Source of the DNA: Yponomeuta sedellus
Taxonomy: Eukaryota; Arthropoda; Insecta; Lepidoptera; Yponomeutidae
Direction: 5' to 3'
Assembly (NCBI GenBank): GCA_934045075.1
Contig: OW203750.1
Location: 10,024,729 to 10,088,728, forward strand
Length of the DNA: 64,000 nt
Shown piece by piece: positions 1-11,206 of the stretch. The notes beneath the pieces were generated by a model. The model had not been told where the DNA came from. It searched no databases and worked only from the letters and a program-made list of their open reading frames with translations. Each line of letters begins with the position of its first letter. Position 1 is the stretch's first letter. The position numbers and the translations under genes were made by a program.

Positions 1-234
1 GACATGTCTTATATAGTAAAAGTATCAAACAAGAACCCTGCTAGGGCGCTGCCAATATAAATTTGTTAATGAAACATTATGTAACTTAAATAACTAGATT
101 ATATGCTTAAGCATATAATATTTCTTTTCGAGATTTCCCTCATTTTCAGCATTACTACTTCACATCTTCACTAGACCCGACTATTTTTACTTGCTTATTC
201 CGTTTTTATCCAGTTTTCTGATTTTTATTATAAA

Positions 235-495
235 CTAGCTGACCCAGCGAACTTCGTACCGCCTAATAGTCGATTTTTTCGTTCGTTATCAACCCTTGTA
301 TGTCCCCACTGCTGGGGCACGGGTCTCTTCCTGCATCGCAGTCGATTTTTTAATTTTTTTTATTTTTCTCCGTAAGAACCATCCTCGTACTTCAAGGAAT
401 AGTCTAAAAAAAGAATCCGCGAAATCGGTTCAGCTGCTCTCGAGATTTGCGCTTACCAACACATTTGGCGATTCATTTTTATATTATAGAAGATA
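235..495 (+). repeat. Dispersed repeat ('agctgacccagcgaacttcg' family)
   Basis: The block starts 'agctgacccagcgaacttcg' and ends with 'cagctgctctcgagatttgc' and 'cgattcatttttatattata'. Related copies lie at 6478-6655, 33660-33835 (reverse) and 34275-34475. This copy is interrupted at about 286-343 by a piece of another dispersed repeat ('cttgtatgtccccactgctg'). No coding potential is seen; the source element is not identified. Confidence 0.7.
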
Positions 496-747
496 AAGCA
501 CAAAGTTAAAATGAAATAAGAAAAAAATGGTGTAAAGAGGTTTGCACCGTTACAAGCAGAACGAAAATGCGCCATCGTTTCCCAATTTCCAATCCAGACT
601 TTTCCAGAGTAATTATGCCAGCGTGGTTGAGTCCTTTGGTTTATGTATTTTTCGGAGTGGAACAAATCCTAACCGAACAAGTTAAATAGTTAAAGAGGTT
701 TTTCGAACATATTTTGTTTTGTCGAAATTTTTGTTTATTTGTTCTGT

Positions 748-988
748 AAAAACCTATTTAGAGGCTAAAAATTTCACCCATGCCGGGATTCGAACCCGCA
801 ACCTCTGGCTATCCGTGCCAGCGCTCTACCAATTGAGCCAATGGGCGACTCACCGGCATCAGTGAAATTTTACTTCTCACCACCACAAATCAATCTCAAT
901 CACAAAATCAAACACAAATTTTAGCCTCTAAATAGGTTTTTAAATTTGTCCTTAGCACGGGTTAGTGCATTAAAAATAAAAATAGTAT
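748..988. mobile_element. Inverted (foldback) tRNA-SINE unit with 11-bp target duplication
   Basis: An antisense tRNA-like head (751-870, with T-arm 'gggattcgaacccgc' and D-arm complement 'ctctaccaattgagcc') is followed by a sense SINE tail (918-988, 'agcacgggttagtgcatt'). The outer ends are inverted copies of 'cctatttagaggctaaaa'. The same 11 bases, atttgttctgt, flank the whole unit at 737-747 and 989-999. That marks the inverted unit as one insertion. Related units lie at 19883, 34911, 52114 and 58775. Confidence 0.8.
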
Positions 989-1433
989 ATTTGTTCTGTG
1001 TTCTTGGCGACAATTTAGTGCATGTGTTTTTATTTGACTAGAGTTATTGTTTCACAGCTCACTGTTAATGCCAATGACATGTGATTTTGTCTTGTTTATT
1101 AATCGAATTATAATTAAATAAAGTTATTGAACAATTTAATCAAGAGAAAAGTGCCAAACTGTATCGGAGTACCGGCGCTAAAGAAACGGATCAAATCTGC
1201 GGAACAAAGCGATTCGCGCCGCCGCTCAAATGTGACACAGTGTAAATTATATTGATTAAACTTTAAAGTTTTCAATTCTTGTTGTTTATTTCTAACCGTG
1301 ATGAAAATTATACGCAAAAACGGAGTTTGCAGTCGAAAATCTGATGTTAGTATGAAGATGCATTATAACCAAATTTTCTGGCTCATTTTGATACTAGGTG
1401 AGCAATTTTCTACATGATTTCTATATGTTTCTA

Positions 1434-1745
1434 CCTGAGTGCTTAGTGCGAGTTTGACAGATCCAATCGAATAACTTTACTACCGCGTTAATCGTGCATT
1501 GAGTAGTGAGTATGAGTAAGTTAACCGTTCGAACTGGCAAAACGCTGTCACAGTACAACTCGCACTCGCGTTTATTCGTGTTTTGGCTGGTAAACGTGTT
1601 CACTTCTCAACGTAAACCATTACAACTCGCACTCAGCAATTTTAATTTCCATACTTGTCGCTAGGTGGCGCTTCCTCTATGCCAAGAAATATGAGTTTAC
1701 GTTAACGCGGTCGAGTAGTTAAAAAACTCGCACTAAGCACTCAGG
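1434..1745. mobile_element. MITE, TA target duplication, about 22-bp perfect TIRs
   Basis: The ends are exact inverted copies beginning 'cctgagtgcttagtgcgag'. TA flanks both sides (1432-1433 and 1746-1747), as expected for a Tc1/mariner-type non-autonomous element. There is no open frame. A small inverted motif follows at about 1770-1885. Confidence 0.8.
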
Positions 1746-1977
1746 TATACTGTTGGGAGTGTGTATCTGGCGAGTGGCTACTAGGGTTGTTGAGGAACTT
1801 ATCACGAGGAAAAGGGTGAAGAAGAGTAATTATTTAAAATCGATTTCGAGGAATAGCACGAGGAAACCTCATCAACCCTAGTGGCTACCACCGACTGGTG
1901 GCGGTGCGCTGAACAACGCCATGTCAGTCATTTTTCATTTATAAAGTTCTTTATTTACCATGAATTTTTTTTTACAA

Positions 1978-2185
1978 TGTTTAATGTTTAAGCGAGTAAG
2001 TGACTCCAGGATTAAGTTAATGAACTTAATGTTTATTACCATATTATATAATATAAACGGTTGTGTATTGTATAGAGTGCACTCCGAAAATCACGCATAA
2101 ACCTCCCAGGTTTTTGTGATTTTGATTTGTTTAATTTAACTGTGTACACTTATGTGCCTTAAATAAATAAATAAATAAATAAATA
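1978..2185 (+). repeat. Dispersed repeat with (aaat)n end, also at 63648-63810
   Basis: The block 'gcgagtaagtga' to 'cacttatgtgccttaaataa' recurs nearly unchanged at 63648-63810. It ends in a short aaat run, suggesting a LINE or SINE 3' end. The family is not recognised. Confidence 0.65.
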
Positions 2186-2239
2186 AAAAATACCTAGTGT
2201 AAATTTAAAAAAGTGCCGAAACGTTGGAAAATTTTAAAA

Positions 2240-2505
2240 ATCATGTGGGTACAGTGATATCGTTCCGATGTTAAACCTAACTGCAAAGTAGGTAGTCGGG
2301 GCTGTAAGTAATGCAATTTGCTTAAGTCAGATGTCGCTGCCTGTACGTAATACAGAGAATAGTGTAAAGAGGTTCGAAATTTCACTGATGCCGTGAGTCG
2401 CCCATTGGCTCAATTGGTAGAGCGCTGGTACGGATAGCCAGAGGTTGCGGGTTCGAATCCCGGCATGGGTGAAATTTTTAGCCTCTAAATAGGTTTTTAA
2501 AATTG
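2240..2505 (+). mobile_element. tRNA-derived SINE, sense orientation, with 5' extension
   Basis: A tRNA-like domain at about 2395-2470 has D-arm 'ggctcaattggtagagc' and T-loop 'gggttcgaatccc'. It is followed by 'gcctctaaataggttttt'. A roughly 150-bp extension ('atcatgtgggtacagtgata') precedes the tRNA part and is shared with copies near 52400 and 59045. It is not a functional tRNA gene because the same flanks occur in many copies. Confidence 0.8.
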
Positions 2506-2664
2506 TAAAAATGTAATAAACGAGCATAAATCCGTATAAAAACAGTTTTAATTATGTCTACTGCTCGTGTTAACCTTAGAAAATACTATAGTGTAAATTT
2601 AACCTGGGCAAAAACAACATCAATTAAGAAGGTTTATTAGGCGAAGTAGGTAAGCCTATTATAA

Positions 2665-2936
2665 CTGGGCGGTGGTAGCGGAGCGGTGTAGAACGCCGGC
2701 CTCTCAATCGGGAGGTCGTGGGTTCAAACCCCGGCACGTACCAATGACTTTGTTTTCTAAGTTATGTGCATTTGTGAAATTATAGTAGCAATAGGTACTA
2801 CTCGCCGACGGTGAAGGAAAACATCGTAAGGAAACCCTAGTGTCTGAGGTGTTAGCATACCTCAGCGCTTGCTACGTACAACGGCCCAACTATGAGGCTA
2901 AGTGCGGAAATCTCAGGTGTAATTAACTAACTAACT
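2665..2936 (+). mobile_element. tRNA-derived SINE (core 'ggtgaaggaaaacatcgt'), 13-bp TSD
   Basis: A tRNA-like head ('ggtggtagcggagcggtgta', T-loop 'gggttcaaacccc') is followed by the lepidopteran SINE core 'ggtgaaggaaaacatcgtaa'. A perfect 13-bp duplication, aagcctattataa, flanks it at 2652-2664 and 2937-2949, so this is a complete and fairly recent insertion. Other copies lie at 12126, 22445, 34490 (diverged) and 42199 (reverse). Confidence 0.9.
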
Positions 2937-3031
2937 AAGCCTATTATAAATATTTACACATGAGAATTACATTGCTTATACACGTACACGCACGGTGCTC
3001 GGCCCTTACAAAGTTTATTGAACGAAAGCAG

Positions 3032-5162
3032 GTGCTGTGGCGTCGGGCGAGCGCCTGTGCCAGGCCATCCCCGGCGGCGTCGAGTGCGAGTCGCGAGATG
3101 CTGGCGGGAGTTCCTACTCGCGCTCCGTCACGCGCACTTCTGGGGACAGTCGAGTAGAGCTACCGCCGCTGCCCGCACTGGTCCCGAACCGGCGGTGAGA
3201 TTCACTCGCGTTTCAATCACTCACTCACTACGAGCCAGGTCATTGGATTATGTTTTAAAAAGAGAATAAACTAACGTTTTACTTACTCTCTTCATTCACT
3301 CGTTCACTCACTCACTACGAGCTAAGTCACTGGATATGTACGAGTAGGTATTTTAAAAAGAGAATAAACTAACGTTTTACTTACTCTCTTCATTCACTCG
3401 TTCACTCACTCACTACGAGCTAAGTCACTGGATATGTACGAGTAGGTATTTTAAAAAGAGAATAAACTAACGTTTTACTTACTCTCTTCATTCACTCGTT
3501 CACTCACTCACTACGAGCTAAGTCACTGGATATGTAGGTATTTTAAAAAGAGATTAAAATAACGTATTACTTACTCTCTTCATTAACTCGTTCACTCGCT
3601 CAGTATGAGCTAAGTCGCTGGATAAATAGTTGTATTGGAAAAAGAATAAACTATCGTTCTACTTACTCTCTTCATTCACTCGTTCACTCACTCAATACGA
3701 GACAGATCACTGGATAAGTCGTCGTCGCCATCAGGCTCTACTAGTCCACTGCTGGACATAGCCCTCCCCTAAAGCGCCACGTTGTGCTATCATAGGGGGT
3801 AATGCCCGTAATCCCCACGCTGGGCATGCGGATTGGGGATAAGTAAGTATATTGAAAAGGGAGAAACTCTCGCTTTACTCACTCAGTCTCACTCTTTCAC
3901 TCATTCTCACTTTTTCACACACTCACTCCAAGCCAAGTCCCTGGATGAGTAAATATATGAAAAAAAACTCTACTTAGGTACTTTCTTCATTCACTCACTC
4001 ACTACGAGCTAAGTCACTGGATAAGTAGATATATAAAAAAGCTATACTTACTCTCTTCATTCACTCGTTCACTCACTCACTACAATGAAAAAGAATAAAC
4101 TCTCGCTTCACACACTAATAACTCCAAGCCAAGTCACTAGATAAGTAGATAACTATTGAAAGAATAATAAATTCTCGCTTTAATCACTCACTCTCACTCA
4201 TTCGAAATGACTGAGTGCAAGATAACGATTAGAGGCGAAAGAGTGGAACAAGTAAAAGAATTTGTCTATTTGGGGAGCCTGTTTACGAGGGATGGAAAGT
4301 GTGAAGGTGATATAGAAAGAAGAGTAAAAGCGGGAAATTGTGTAAACGGTTCCTTGCACTCCATTGTGTACAGCCGAAACATCTCCAAAAGAGCTAGATT
4401 GGCTATTCATAGTGGCGTGCTGGTCCCAACACTTATGTATGGTAGCGAGACTTGGGTGTGGCAAAAGAAGCAAGAAAGTAGAATTCATGCAGTTGAAATG
4501 AAGTCCTTGAGAAGTTGTGTAGTGTTACTTTGAATGACAGGATACGCAATAGTCTGACTAGAGAACGTTATGGACTGGAAGAGGATGTAGTGACTAGAAT
4601 TGAGAAAGGAATGTTGCGTTGGTTTGGACATGTGGAGAGGATGAAGGAAGAAAGATTGACGAAACAAATATATATTGCGAATGTGAGTGGAAGGGCTGGT
4701 AAGGGACGTTCCAGGCGGACATACATCGACCAAATAGGGGAGTACTTCTTATCTTTCCCTTTGCATTAGCAAAGTACCCGGAACCGGCGTGCGGGCATGC
4801 AACGACTTATGAACGTTGATGAAGCGAAGGTGATCTGTGAGGATCGTGGCAAGTGGCAGTCCCTGGTATCTGCCTACCCCTCTGGGATACAGGCGTGAGG
4901 TTATGTTTGTATGTATGACTCACTCATTCACTCACTTTCTTCAAAGTCACTGAATAGGTATGTATAATAATAAATTCTCGCGTTTTTCGTTGGTTAGTCT
5001 CTCTCATTCATTGACAAATAGCTTATATATAATGGTGTTTTCCCACGCAGGGCCAGCCTGCTGCGGCCGCTTCGTCCGCTCCCACCGCTCCTGCCCTTCC
5101 GACGGGCCTTCGGCGGCCACCACGCCGCCTCGCAGACCGGCCCCGTCTCCTCGACCAACTAA
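3032..5162 (+). CDS. Unrecognised host gene: last two coding exons (3032-3194, 5051-5162)
   Basis: Two GC-rich exons stand out from AT-rich repeats. Exon A (3032-3194) follows an acceptor 'gaaagcag' and ends at donor gtgaga; its frame is open, with a stop just upstream at 3019, so it needs an earlier exon. It leaves two bases that are completed by exon B, which follows 'tcccacgcag' and reads to TAA at 5160-5162. The joined frame gives about 92 residues rich in Ser, Arg, Pro and Leu, with no domain I recognise. Earlier exons are not visible in 1-3031 and probably lie outside the window. The intron holds a minisatellite and LINE fragments. The acceptor's pyrimidine tract is weak, so exon A's start is less sure than the rest. 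Confidence 0.5.
3205..4190 (+). repeat. Minisatellite, 92-98 bp units ('cgttcactcactcactacga')
   Basis: The motif 'cgttcactcactcactac' recurs at about 3301, 3399, 3497, 3589 and 3681, giving 98-bp and then 92-bp steps. More diverged units continue to about 4190 and again near 4915-4970. Each unit also carries 'taagtcactggat' and an A-rich 'agaataaac' stretch. A LINE 3' fragment interrupts the array at 3728-3845. It fills the intron of the gene ending at 5162. Confidence 0.85.
3728..3845 (-). mobile_element. RTE-type LINE 3' end fragment
   Basis: The reverse strand reads 'cccaatccgcatgcccagcg' and ends in the lepidopteran tail 'ccagcagtggactagtagag'. Only the 3' non-coding end is present. Related pieces lie at 13045, 21877, 23192, 43945 and 60975. 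Confidence 0.7.
4207..4915 (+). pseudogene. LINE reverse-transcriptase C-terminus, fragment with frameshifts
   Basis: Frames at 4207-4533 and 4515-4769 encode the region after the RT active site: 'FVYLGSLFTRDGKCEGDIERR', 'LVPTLMYGSETWV', then 'GMLRWFGHVERMKEERL' and 'GKGRSRRTYIDQIG'. These are typical of the post-RT domain of insect LINEs. The frame shifts near 4515 and again near 4740, and the remaining 3' end ('mnvdeak'-like) runs to about 4900 before a 'gtatgtatg' tail. The polymerase core is missing. Close relatives lie at 38628-38790 (reverse) and 53440-53695. Confidence 0.8.
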
Positions 5163-5302
5163 CCCCCGGTTTCTCGCACACAAACCTATAATCTACTCTT
5201 AACAGCTACCAGCGTAGGAAAACTGCTAAACCTGAGTAAAGTCTGAATATACCTCGGGTTCTAGTGTAGGCTTCGGTTTTCGCCGAAAGCACACGAGTGT
5301 AA

Positions 5303-5922
5303 AGCCGGGGATACACATGCCTGTAGCTTGCACACTAGCATACCAGCTCCTTGCAAGTGCCAGCTACAGTCATGTGTATTCACTAACTGGCATGCCTGTA
5401 GCTGGAAGCTAGCTAGTTGCGAGTAGCTAGCACAACATTTGATTTTCTTGCATGCCCGTTGAGGGAGGGGACGCGGGGGGCTTCTAACCTGGCACGTGTG
5501 AACAGACGCGACAGCTACGGGCATGCCAGTAGCCGACTCGTTGTGGCCGTAGGCGCACGTTTTTTGTTTTGATTTCGAAGGTCAAGTTTTTCTTTTGTTA
5601 CGAATTCAAAAAATTCAACATGGCACGATGGGGAGATGAGAGAACTATACAGTTCATTCATTTGTACAGAGAATACGAATTTTGTTTAATTCACTTCGAT
5701 TGTTATCCATGTTTGGCGCGCAAGAATAGGTAGGTAAGGTACGAAATACTCTCACGAACTGTCCTGTGTATACGCGATGGTAATACTGGCATGCAAGGGC
5801 ACAGTATGCATGCCAGTATTACTTGCAAATGTATCCGCACTGTGCCAGTTACTCGTACATGCCAATAACTTTCATACCAGCTACTTTCCCGATTTACTGG
5901 CATGTGTATCCCCGGCTTATTA
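5303..5922. mobile_element. PIF/Harbinger-like non-autonomous element
   Basis: The ends are perfect 20-bp inverted copies: 'aagccggggatacacatgcc' at about 5303 and its complement ending at about 5922. The interior repeats 'ggcatgcctgtagctg'-like motifs and holds a short MADF-like coding start at 5620. A MADF or Myb-like second protein is typical of PIF/Harbinger transposons. No transposase is left, and no clean 3-bp target duplication could be read, so the family is inferred. Confidence 0.6.
5620..5733 (+). pseudogene. MADF-like N-terminus, truncated (37 codons)
   Basis: ATG at 5620 opens 'MARWGDERTIQFIHLYREYE', which matches the start of MADF DNA-binding domains (a Trp, then a hydrophobic 'fI.LYreye' helix). 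The frame ends at TAG 5731 after 37 codons, where a full domain needs about 85. It lies inside the inverted repeats of the element at 5303-5922, so I read it as the remnant of that element's accessory protein. An intron start at 'taggtaag' (5728 on) is an alternative to truncation. Confidence 0.5.
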
Positions 5923-5930
5923 TCCCCGAA

Positions 5931-6146
5931 TTATTCTATTCTATTCTATTCTATTCTATTCTATTCTATTCTATTCTATTCTATTCTATTCTATTCTATT
6001 CTATTCTATTCTATTCTATTCTATTCTATTCTATTCTATTCTATTCTATTCTATTCTATTCTATTCTATTCTATTCTATTCTATTCTATTCTATTCTATT
6101 CTATTCTATTCTATTCTATTCTATTCTATTCTATTCTATTCTATTC
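5931..6146. repeat. Microsatellite (tattc)n, about 43 copies
   Basis: An uninterrupted pentanucleotide run abuts the right end of the Harbinger-like element. Long open frames through it in several phases are artefacts of the repeat. Confidence 0.97.
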
Positions 6147-6311
6147 TTAATACTAGTGCGTTCTGATTTCGAAATTAAGTGTCATATTAGTTCCGTTAGA
6201 ATATTTTCGGGGCTTAATCGCGTAGTAATTTATTGCTATTTTACCTCGACGTTTCGACGACGTTACAGTCATCGTGGTCACGACAATAATAATATATAGT
6301 TGTTTTTTTTT

Positions 6312-6464
6312 AAAAACCTATTTAGAGGCTAAAAATTCCACCCATGCCGGGATTCGAACCTCTGGCTATCCGTGCCAGCGCTCTTTCTAACTGAGCTAAT
6401 GGGCGACTCACCGGCATCAGTGAAATTTCGAACCTCTTTACACTATTCTCTGTATTACGTACAT
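6312..6464 (-). mobile_element. tRNA-SINE copy, antisense
   Basis: The reverse strand carries the same tRNA-like head and 'cctctaaatagg' motif as the copy at 2240. It is slightly deleted in the T-arm (the 'acccgcaa' segment is missing). Beside it on the left is a 'cgacgtttcgacgacgttac' segment often seen in lepidopteran repeats. Confidence 0.75.
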
Positions 6465-6477
6465 ATAGTTGTTTTTG

Positions 6478-6655
6478 TACCAACATTTTGTACCGCCTAA
6501 CAGTCGATTCGTTAATATTTTTTTTATTTTTCCCTCCGTAAGAACCATCCTCGTACTTCAAGGAATATTCTAAAAAAAGAATTATCGAACTCGGTGCAGC
6601 TGCTCTCGAGATTTGCGCTTACCAACACATTCAGCGATTCATTTTTATATTATGA
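6478..6655 (+). repeat. Dispersed repeat, second copy of the 235-495 family
   Basis: It shares 'accgcctaacagtcgatt', 'aaccatcctcgtacttcaag' and 'cagctgctctcgagatttgc' with 235-495. The stretch from 6660 to 7640 that follows is AT-rich and holds nothing I recognise. Confidence 0.7.
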
Positions 6656-7643
6656 AAATGAAATGAAAAGGTTTTATTCAAAGTAGCGCAGATACTGCGG
6701 CTTAATGAACGTTACACGTCAAACTAGGTGTCAATTTCTGAATCTAGATCATTTTTGAGAAAAAATGGACAAAAAAAACTCCAAACTCAGTCTTTTCAAA
6801 TTTCTTAATTAACAGAGTTTACACAGATTCTACAAAACTCGTGAATTTTACACGCTTGAATTCCAGACATCATTGTCATCTAAATAATCCTTAATATTAT
6901 AGTAGCTCTTTTGGCACAAAGTGTACTTTACACATTTTTTGAACCGTATAACCATATTACAGAAGATGTATATATTATGTTTGTTTTGGTCACTACTTTT
7001 CCAAAATATAAAATCTCAAATAAATGCTCTATTTATTTAGGGAATATTTGATGAAAAATTAATTTTAAATGCTTTAGGTTACTACCTAACAATTAATTTG
7101 CTATCTAATAATATTTATTTATAATGTAACTGAATTATTTATTGACAATTTAATGTAATGTATAAAAAATCAGCAATGTAAAGCAATTTGAACTAATTTA
7201 TTAATATTATCCTAAATTGTAATTTGTACTAAAGTATTAATTTATTGTTACTTATCAAAATTCTTAAATCAATTTAATTAGAATTTCGATTACTAATTCA
7301 ACTTTTACTGAACACACAATTTATTGAAAGTTGTATACTCCTGTAAAGGTGTTTCACACTGAATTGTAAATTACAATAAGTAGTTTTTAAATGAAATGTG
7401 AAAATACTGTTGGAGTAGCTAATAAATAATAATCATTTCTTCTACAGGAGTCATACCTTATACTTTGCATACTAGCCTCAAAGCGCTAGACATACACCGA
7501 TCAACTTACCAACTACTACAAAAAAGCAACTATATTAAACACTTGTCGTATCGTCCGAAAGTTCTTCGGCAAAGTGAACGAACTCTAAATAATGGATAAT
7601 AACTGCACTTGGCTTCGGCCCGTGGCAACTTGTACCTCTGTTA

Positions 7644-7822
<179 letters not shown>

Positions 7823-8261
7823 TTGTTTATTCAAGGTAAAGGTTGCATAGTGATACATCTACATTAAGTTATTCTAAGAAGAAAAAACATAACATAAAAT
7901 GTACTTGGGTACATGTCTGCTGCCATAGCTAGGCTCACATGTAGCCTGTGTTTATGGCGAGCAGGCCCGTGCCTCTGGCGAGGTATATGGTAAGATATAA
8001 ATTGTCATGCTTAGGATAATTACAATGGAGATATGACAGTAGAAGGTAATGTATAAATTTGAGAGACTAAACAGGATGTTAACCAAAACTAAAACTAAAT
8101 TGTTAACTACAGAATAACATGCTGGTGTATGTGTGTGTATATTTGTGTGTGTATGTGTGTGTGTGTGTGTGTGTATTTTTGTGCGTGTGTATGTGTGTGT
8201 GTTATTGTATGTGTGTGTTTATGTAGGTGTGGGCAATTCATTGAGTGTAACTATTGACTAA

Positions 8262-10545
8262 TCAGCTGGAGAACGGGTTGGGGGATATTAGAATGTTTTC
8301 GGTTTGTTCGTAAGAAAAATATTTTAAAATTGAGTTTACTTTCTTTTTACATTCATGTGACGTAAGCGTGAAAATGGGATGTATGCGGTTAAATTTATTA
8401 TATAGAGAGGGTCCAAGGTACAAATTGTGTCGTTTTGTGAAGGAAAGTCTCGGAAAAGGTGTTTGATAAATAAAGTCTTTACGGCGTTTTGGGACTTGAA
8501 GCAGTGGTGTGTTGTTGTGTTGGAGCATTATGGTGTTTGAGACAAAAAGCTGTCTGACAGTTAAAACGTCACACAATGAGTAGAGTTTAGAAGTAGGGAA
8601 CAATATAGGGCGATTCGTGGCAACTTTAAGTACACCGCGTTGAGCGATCTCTAGTGGTTTTAAGTGAGTTTTTGCAGCTCCACCCCAACATGGAATGCAG
8701 TAGACGAGAATTGATTGGACGAGTGCCAAGTAAGCTGTTTTGATTATATTAGGGGGTGCGGCATTTCTGATGGATTTGAAAACGTACATTAATTTACGAA
8801 GTCTACAAGTCAGATGGTCGATATGTGGTTTGAAATTTAGGTATTTATCGACGGTAATTCCTAGATATTTGATGGTATCGGTTTGGGTAATAAAAGGACA
8901 TTGACACAGCGAAAGGTTGGAGCAGGAATGAGCTTGGAGAATTAAGGGTTTTTTTGGTTGATTAGCGGAAGTCGCTGAGAAAGGGATGAATTTAGTTTTT
9001 GAAGTATTTAAAGTAAGGGAATTTGTGGAAAGCCAGTTGAAAACTGTGTTGAAACCAAATTGAGTAATATTTTGGAGGTCTGTCCAAGTGTCGGCATTGA
9101 AGAGTAGAACCGTATCGTCTGCGTAAGTTGTAATAGAGCCGTTATCAAGAGAAATGTTGCACATGTCGTTAATAAATATGAGGAAAAGCGTGGGCCCTAA
9201 AATACTACCCTGGGGGATGCCATGCGAAATAGTCAAATCATCACTTAAGTGAGATCCTATTTTTACGGCCTGTGACCGACCTACAAGATAGGACGACAAT
9301 AGCTCATGTTGGGGACCTCTAATTCCTATTGCAAATAGCTTCGATAGGAGAGTGGAAACCTGTATAGTATCGAAGGCTTTTGCCAGATCCAGAAATATTG
9401 CAAGAGTTTTTTTATTACTATTGATATTTTGAGCAATGGAATTTGTCAGTCTTAAAACGGCGTCAGTGGTGGAGATCTTTTTGCGGAAGCCAAACTGTTG
9501 AGCGGAAATTAGACTATTTTTTTCAAGAAAAGTGCAGAGTCTATTATTTATCAAACGCTCTAAAACTTTAGACAGAGATGTCAACACGGCAATTGGACGA
9601 TAATTTGTAGGATATGACCTGTCTCCACTCTTAAATATAGGGTGAACAATAGCTTTCTTAAAAGCAGAAGGGAAGTGCCCGTTTTCAAAACATAAGTTAA
9701 ATATGTGTGTAAGTACGGGGGCTAAACGCTTAGAAAATCTTTTAAGTAGTGTAGATGAAATGCCGTCCCATCCAGTTGCAGCGTGGGGTTTCAGGGAATA
9801 AATAGTAGTTAAAATTTCGTCTGGGTCAGTATTTAGCAGGACAAAAGAAAAAGGGGTTGTAGTGGAGGATTGAGGCGGAGGATTATACGAGTTAGAGGGT
9901 TGGTTGGCTATATTGTCAGCTAGGTTTTTTCCAACATTAACGAAGAAACTATTCACGCTATTACACGACTGCTTAGGAGTGACTGAGAGTTGAAGAAGCT
10001 GATTAGGTATAGATTTTGTTTTGACACAGTTTGAGATTCTTTTTATTGTGTCCCAGAGTAGTTTACTATTTGTACCAGCCTTTTGGAATTCGGAAATGTC
10101 GAACTGCCTTTTTAGTTTTCTTACTAGTTTATTACAATAATTTCTGTAACGGAGGTAAGTTAGTTTGAAAGTATCGTTGTTGGGGTTTGATTTAAATTGT
10201 CTATGGAGGCGGTCTCGATTTCGTATGCAACGTAAAATACCAGGCGTTATCCAAGGTTTCAATATTTTTTGTTTTTTAGGAAGTAGTTTTGTTGTAGTAT
10301 TTTTCTTAATTATTACCGAGAGATTATTTATTAAGGCTAATGTTGAGGTCTCAGGATTTGTGGAGGAGAGGATTGGAGTAAAGTCGAGTTCTTCGAAGTC
10401 TTTGTCCAGTCCAACATAGTCGATAAAAGATCTAGTCGTAATAGTCAGGTCGCGTTTGGGCTTAGCATCTAGAATGAAAAGGATAGGTAGATGATCGGTG
10501 ACATGGGATTCAAGTACAAGTTTGACGCTGTTTGAGACCTAAGCA
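8262..10545 (-). pseudogene. LINE reverse transcriptase (ORF2 C-terminal part)
   Basis: The open frame runs from about 10545 to the stop at 8262. Counting from a TTG at 10262 (666 residues), RT motifs come in order: 'KPHAATGWDGIS' (about 158), 'NYRPIAVLTSLSKVLERL' (about 220), 'FLDLAKAFDTI' (290-300), 'GIPQGSILGPTLF' (348-360) and the catalytic 'YADDT' (380-384). A Jockey-type C-terminal region follows. The frame has no internal stop, but it is separated from its endonuclease by a frameshift near 10540. The copy is therefore probably dead without correction. Confidence 0.9.
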
Positions 10546-11206
10546 TTACGTGGTCTAAACAGGTTTGGTCTCTAGTGGGTAGATCATGTGCAGGGAGTAA
10601 GCCGTGAAATGACAATCGATTTAGATAGTTGTGAGATCGGGAGTCTAAGGAAGATGGTGTAATATTAATATTTAGGTCTCCGGTCAGTATGAGAGATTTG
10701 TATTTGGAGAGGGAAGGTAGGATTTGGTCAAGAGCTTGTAGAAAAGGATCAATATTATTGTTTGAAGGTGATCTATAGATACAGATAATGGCCGTTTTTG
10801 AGTCAAATTTTATTAAGAGCCCAGAGGCTGTTCCGTTAAGATCAATTTCTTCAGACGTATATGAAAGCTCGGATTTTATATAGACTACAACGCCATCGCT
10901 TTGGTTTTGGTGTTTGGTCGTTTGGATATAATTATAGTTATCGAGGATTGGCACATTAGTATTAGAAAGACATGGAAGCCAGCATTCGGTTAGGGCCAAG
11001 ATATCACAATCTAAGTTTAAGCTCGATATAAGAGTCTGAAAGTTCGAGAAATTATTGTTTATTGATCGTATATTTAGAGTTAGCAACTTTAATTTAGTTT
11101 CTGGGTTAGTAAAATGGGTAAGGCATTGTTCTGGGGTACAAGATAAGGCAGTAGATAGGGTAAAGTGGTCTAGGTTTTCTAAATATGAATCTTTTTTTCT
11201 ATTCAT
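10469..11206 (-). pseudogene. LINE APE-type endonuclease domain
   Basis: ATG at 11206 begins a frame with the endonuclease signatures 'LTLNIRSINNNFSNF', 'LALTECWL', 'YRSPSNNN' and 'LILTGDLNINI', which place catalytic Asn, Glu, Tyr and Asp in order. This domain nicks target DNA for target-primed reverse transcription. The frame goes wrong after 'CLDHVMLRSQ' near 10540: the bases that follow encode the expected 'DH' region and linker in the reading frame of the reverse transcriptase. The last roughly 25 residues of this ORF are therefore out of frame, and the copy is broken here by a one-base indel. Confidence 0.85.

Noticed and set aside
2395..2470. tRNA genes at this and about ten similar places
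   Set aside because: Each has fixed SINE flanks, repeated copies with the same changes and a C at the position before the anticodon instead of the universal U, so they are SINE heads, not working tRNA genes.
4960..5202. 80-codon frame covering the exon at 5051
   Set aside because: It is in another phase; the phase set by the upstream exon gives TAA at 5160 and a more natural end.
5777..6299. Long open frames through the tattc, gata and cata microsatellites
   Set aside because: They are read-throughs of simple repeats in several phases, with no starts, splice sites or domains.
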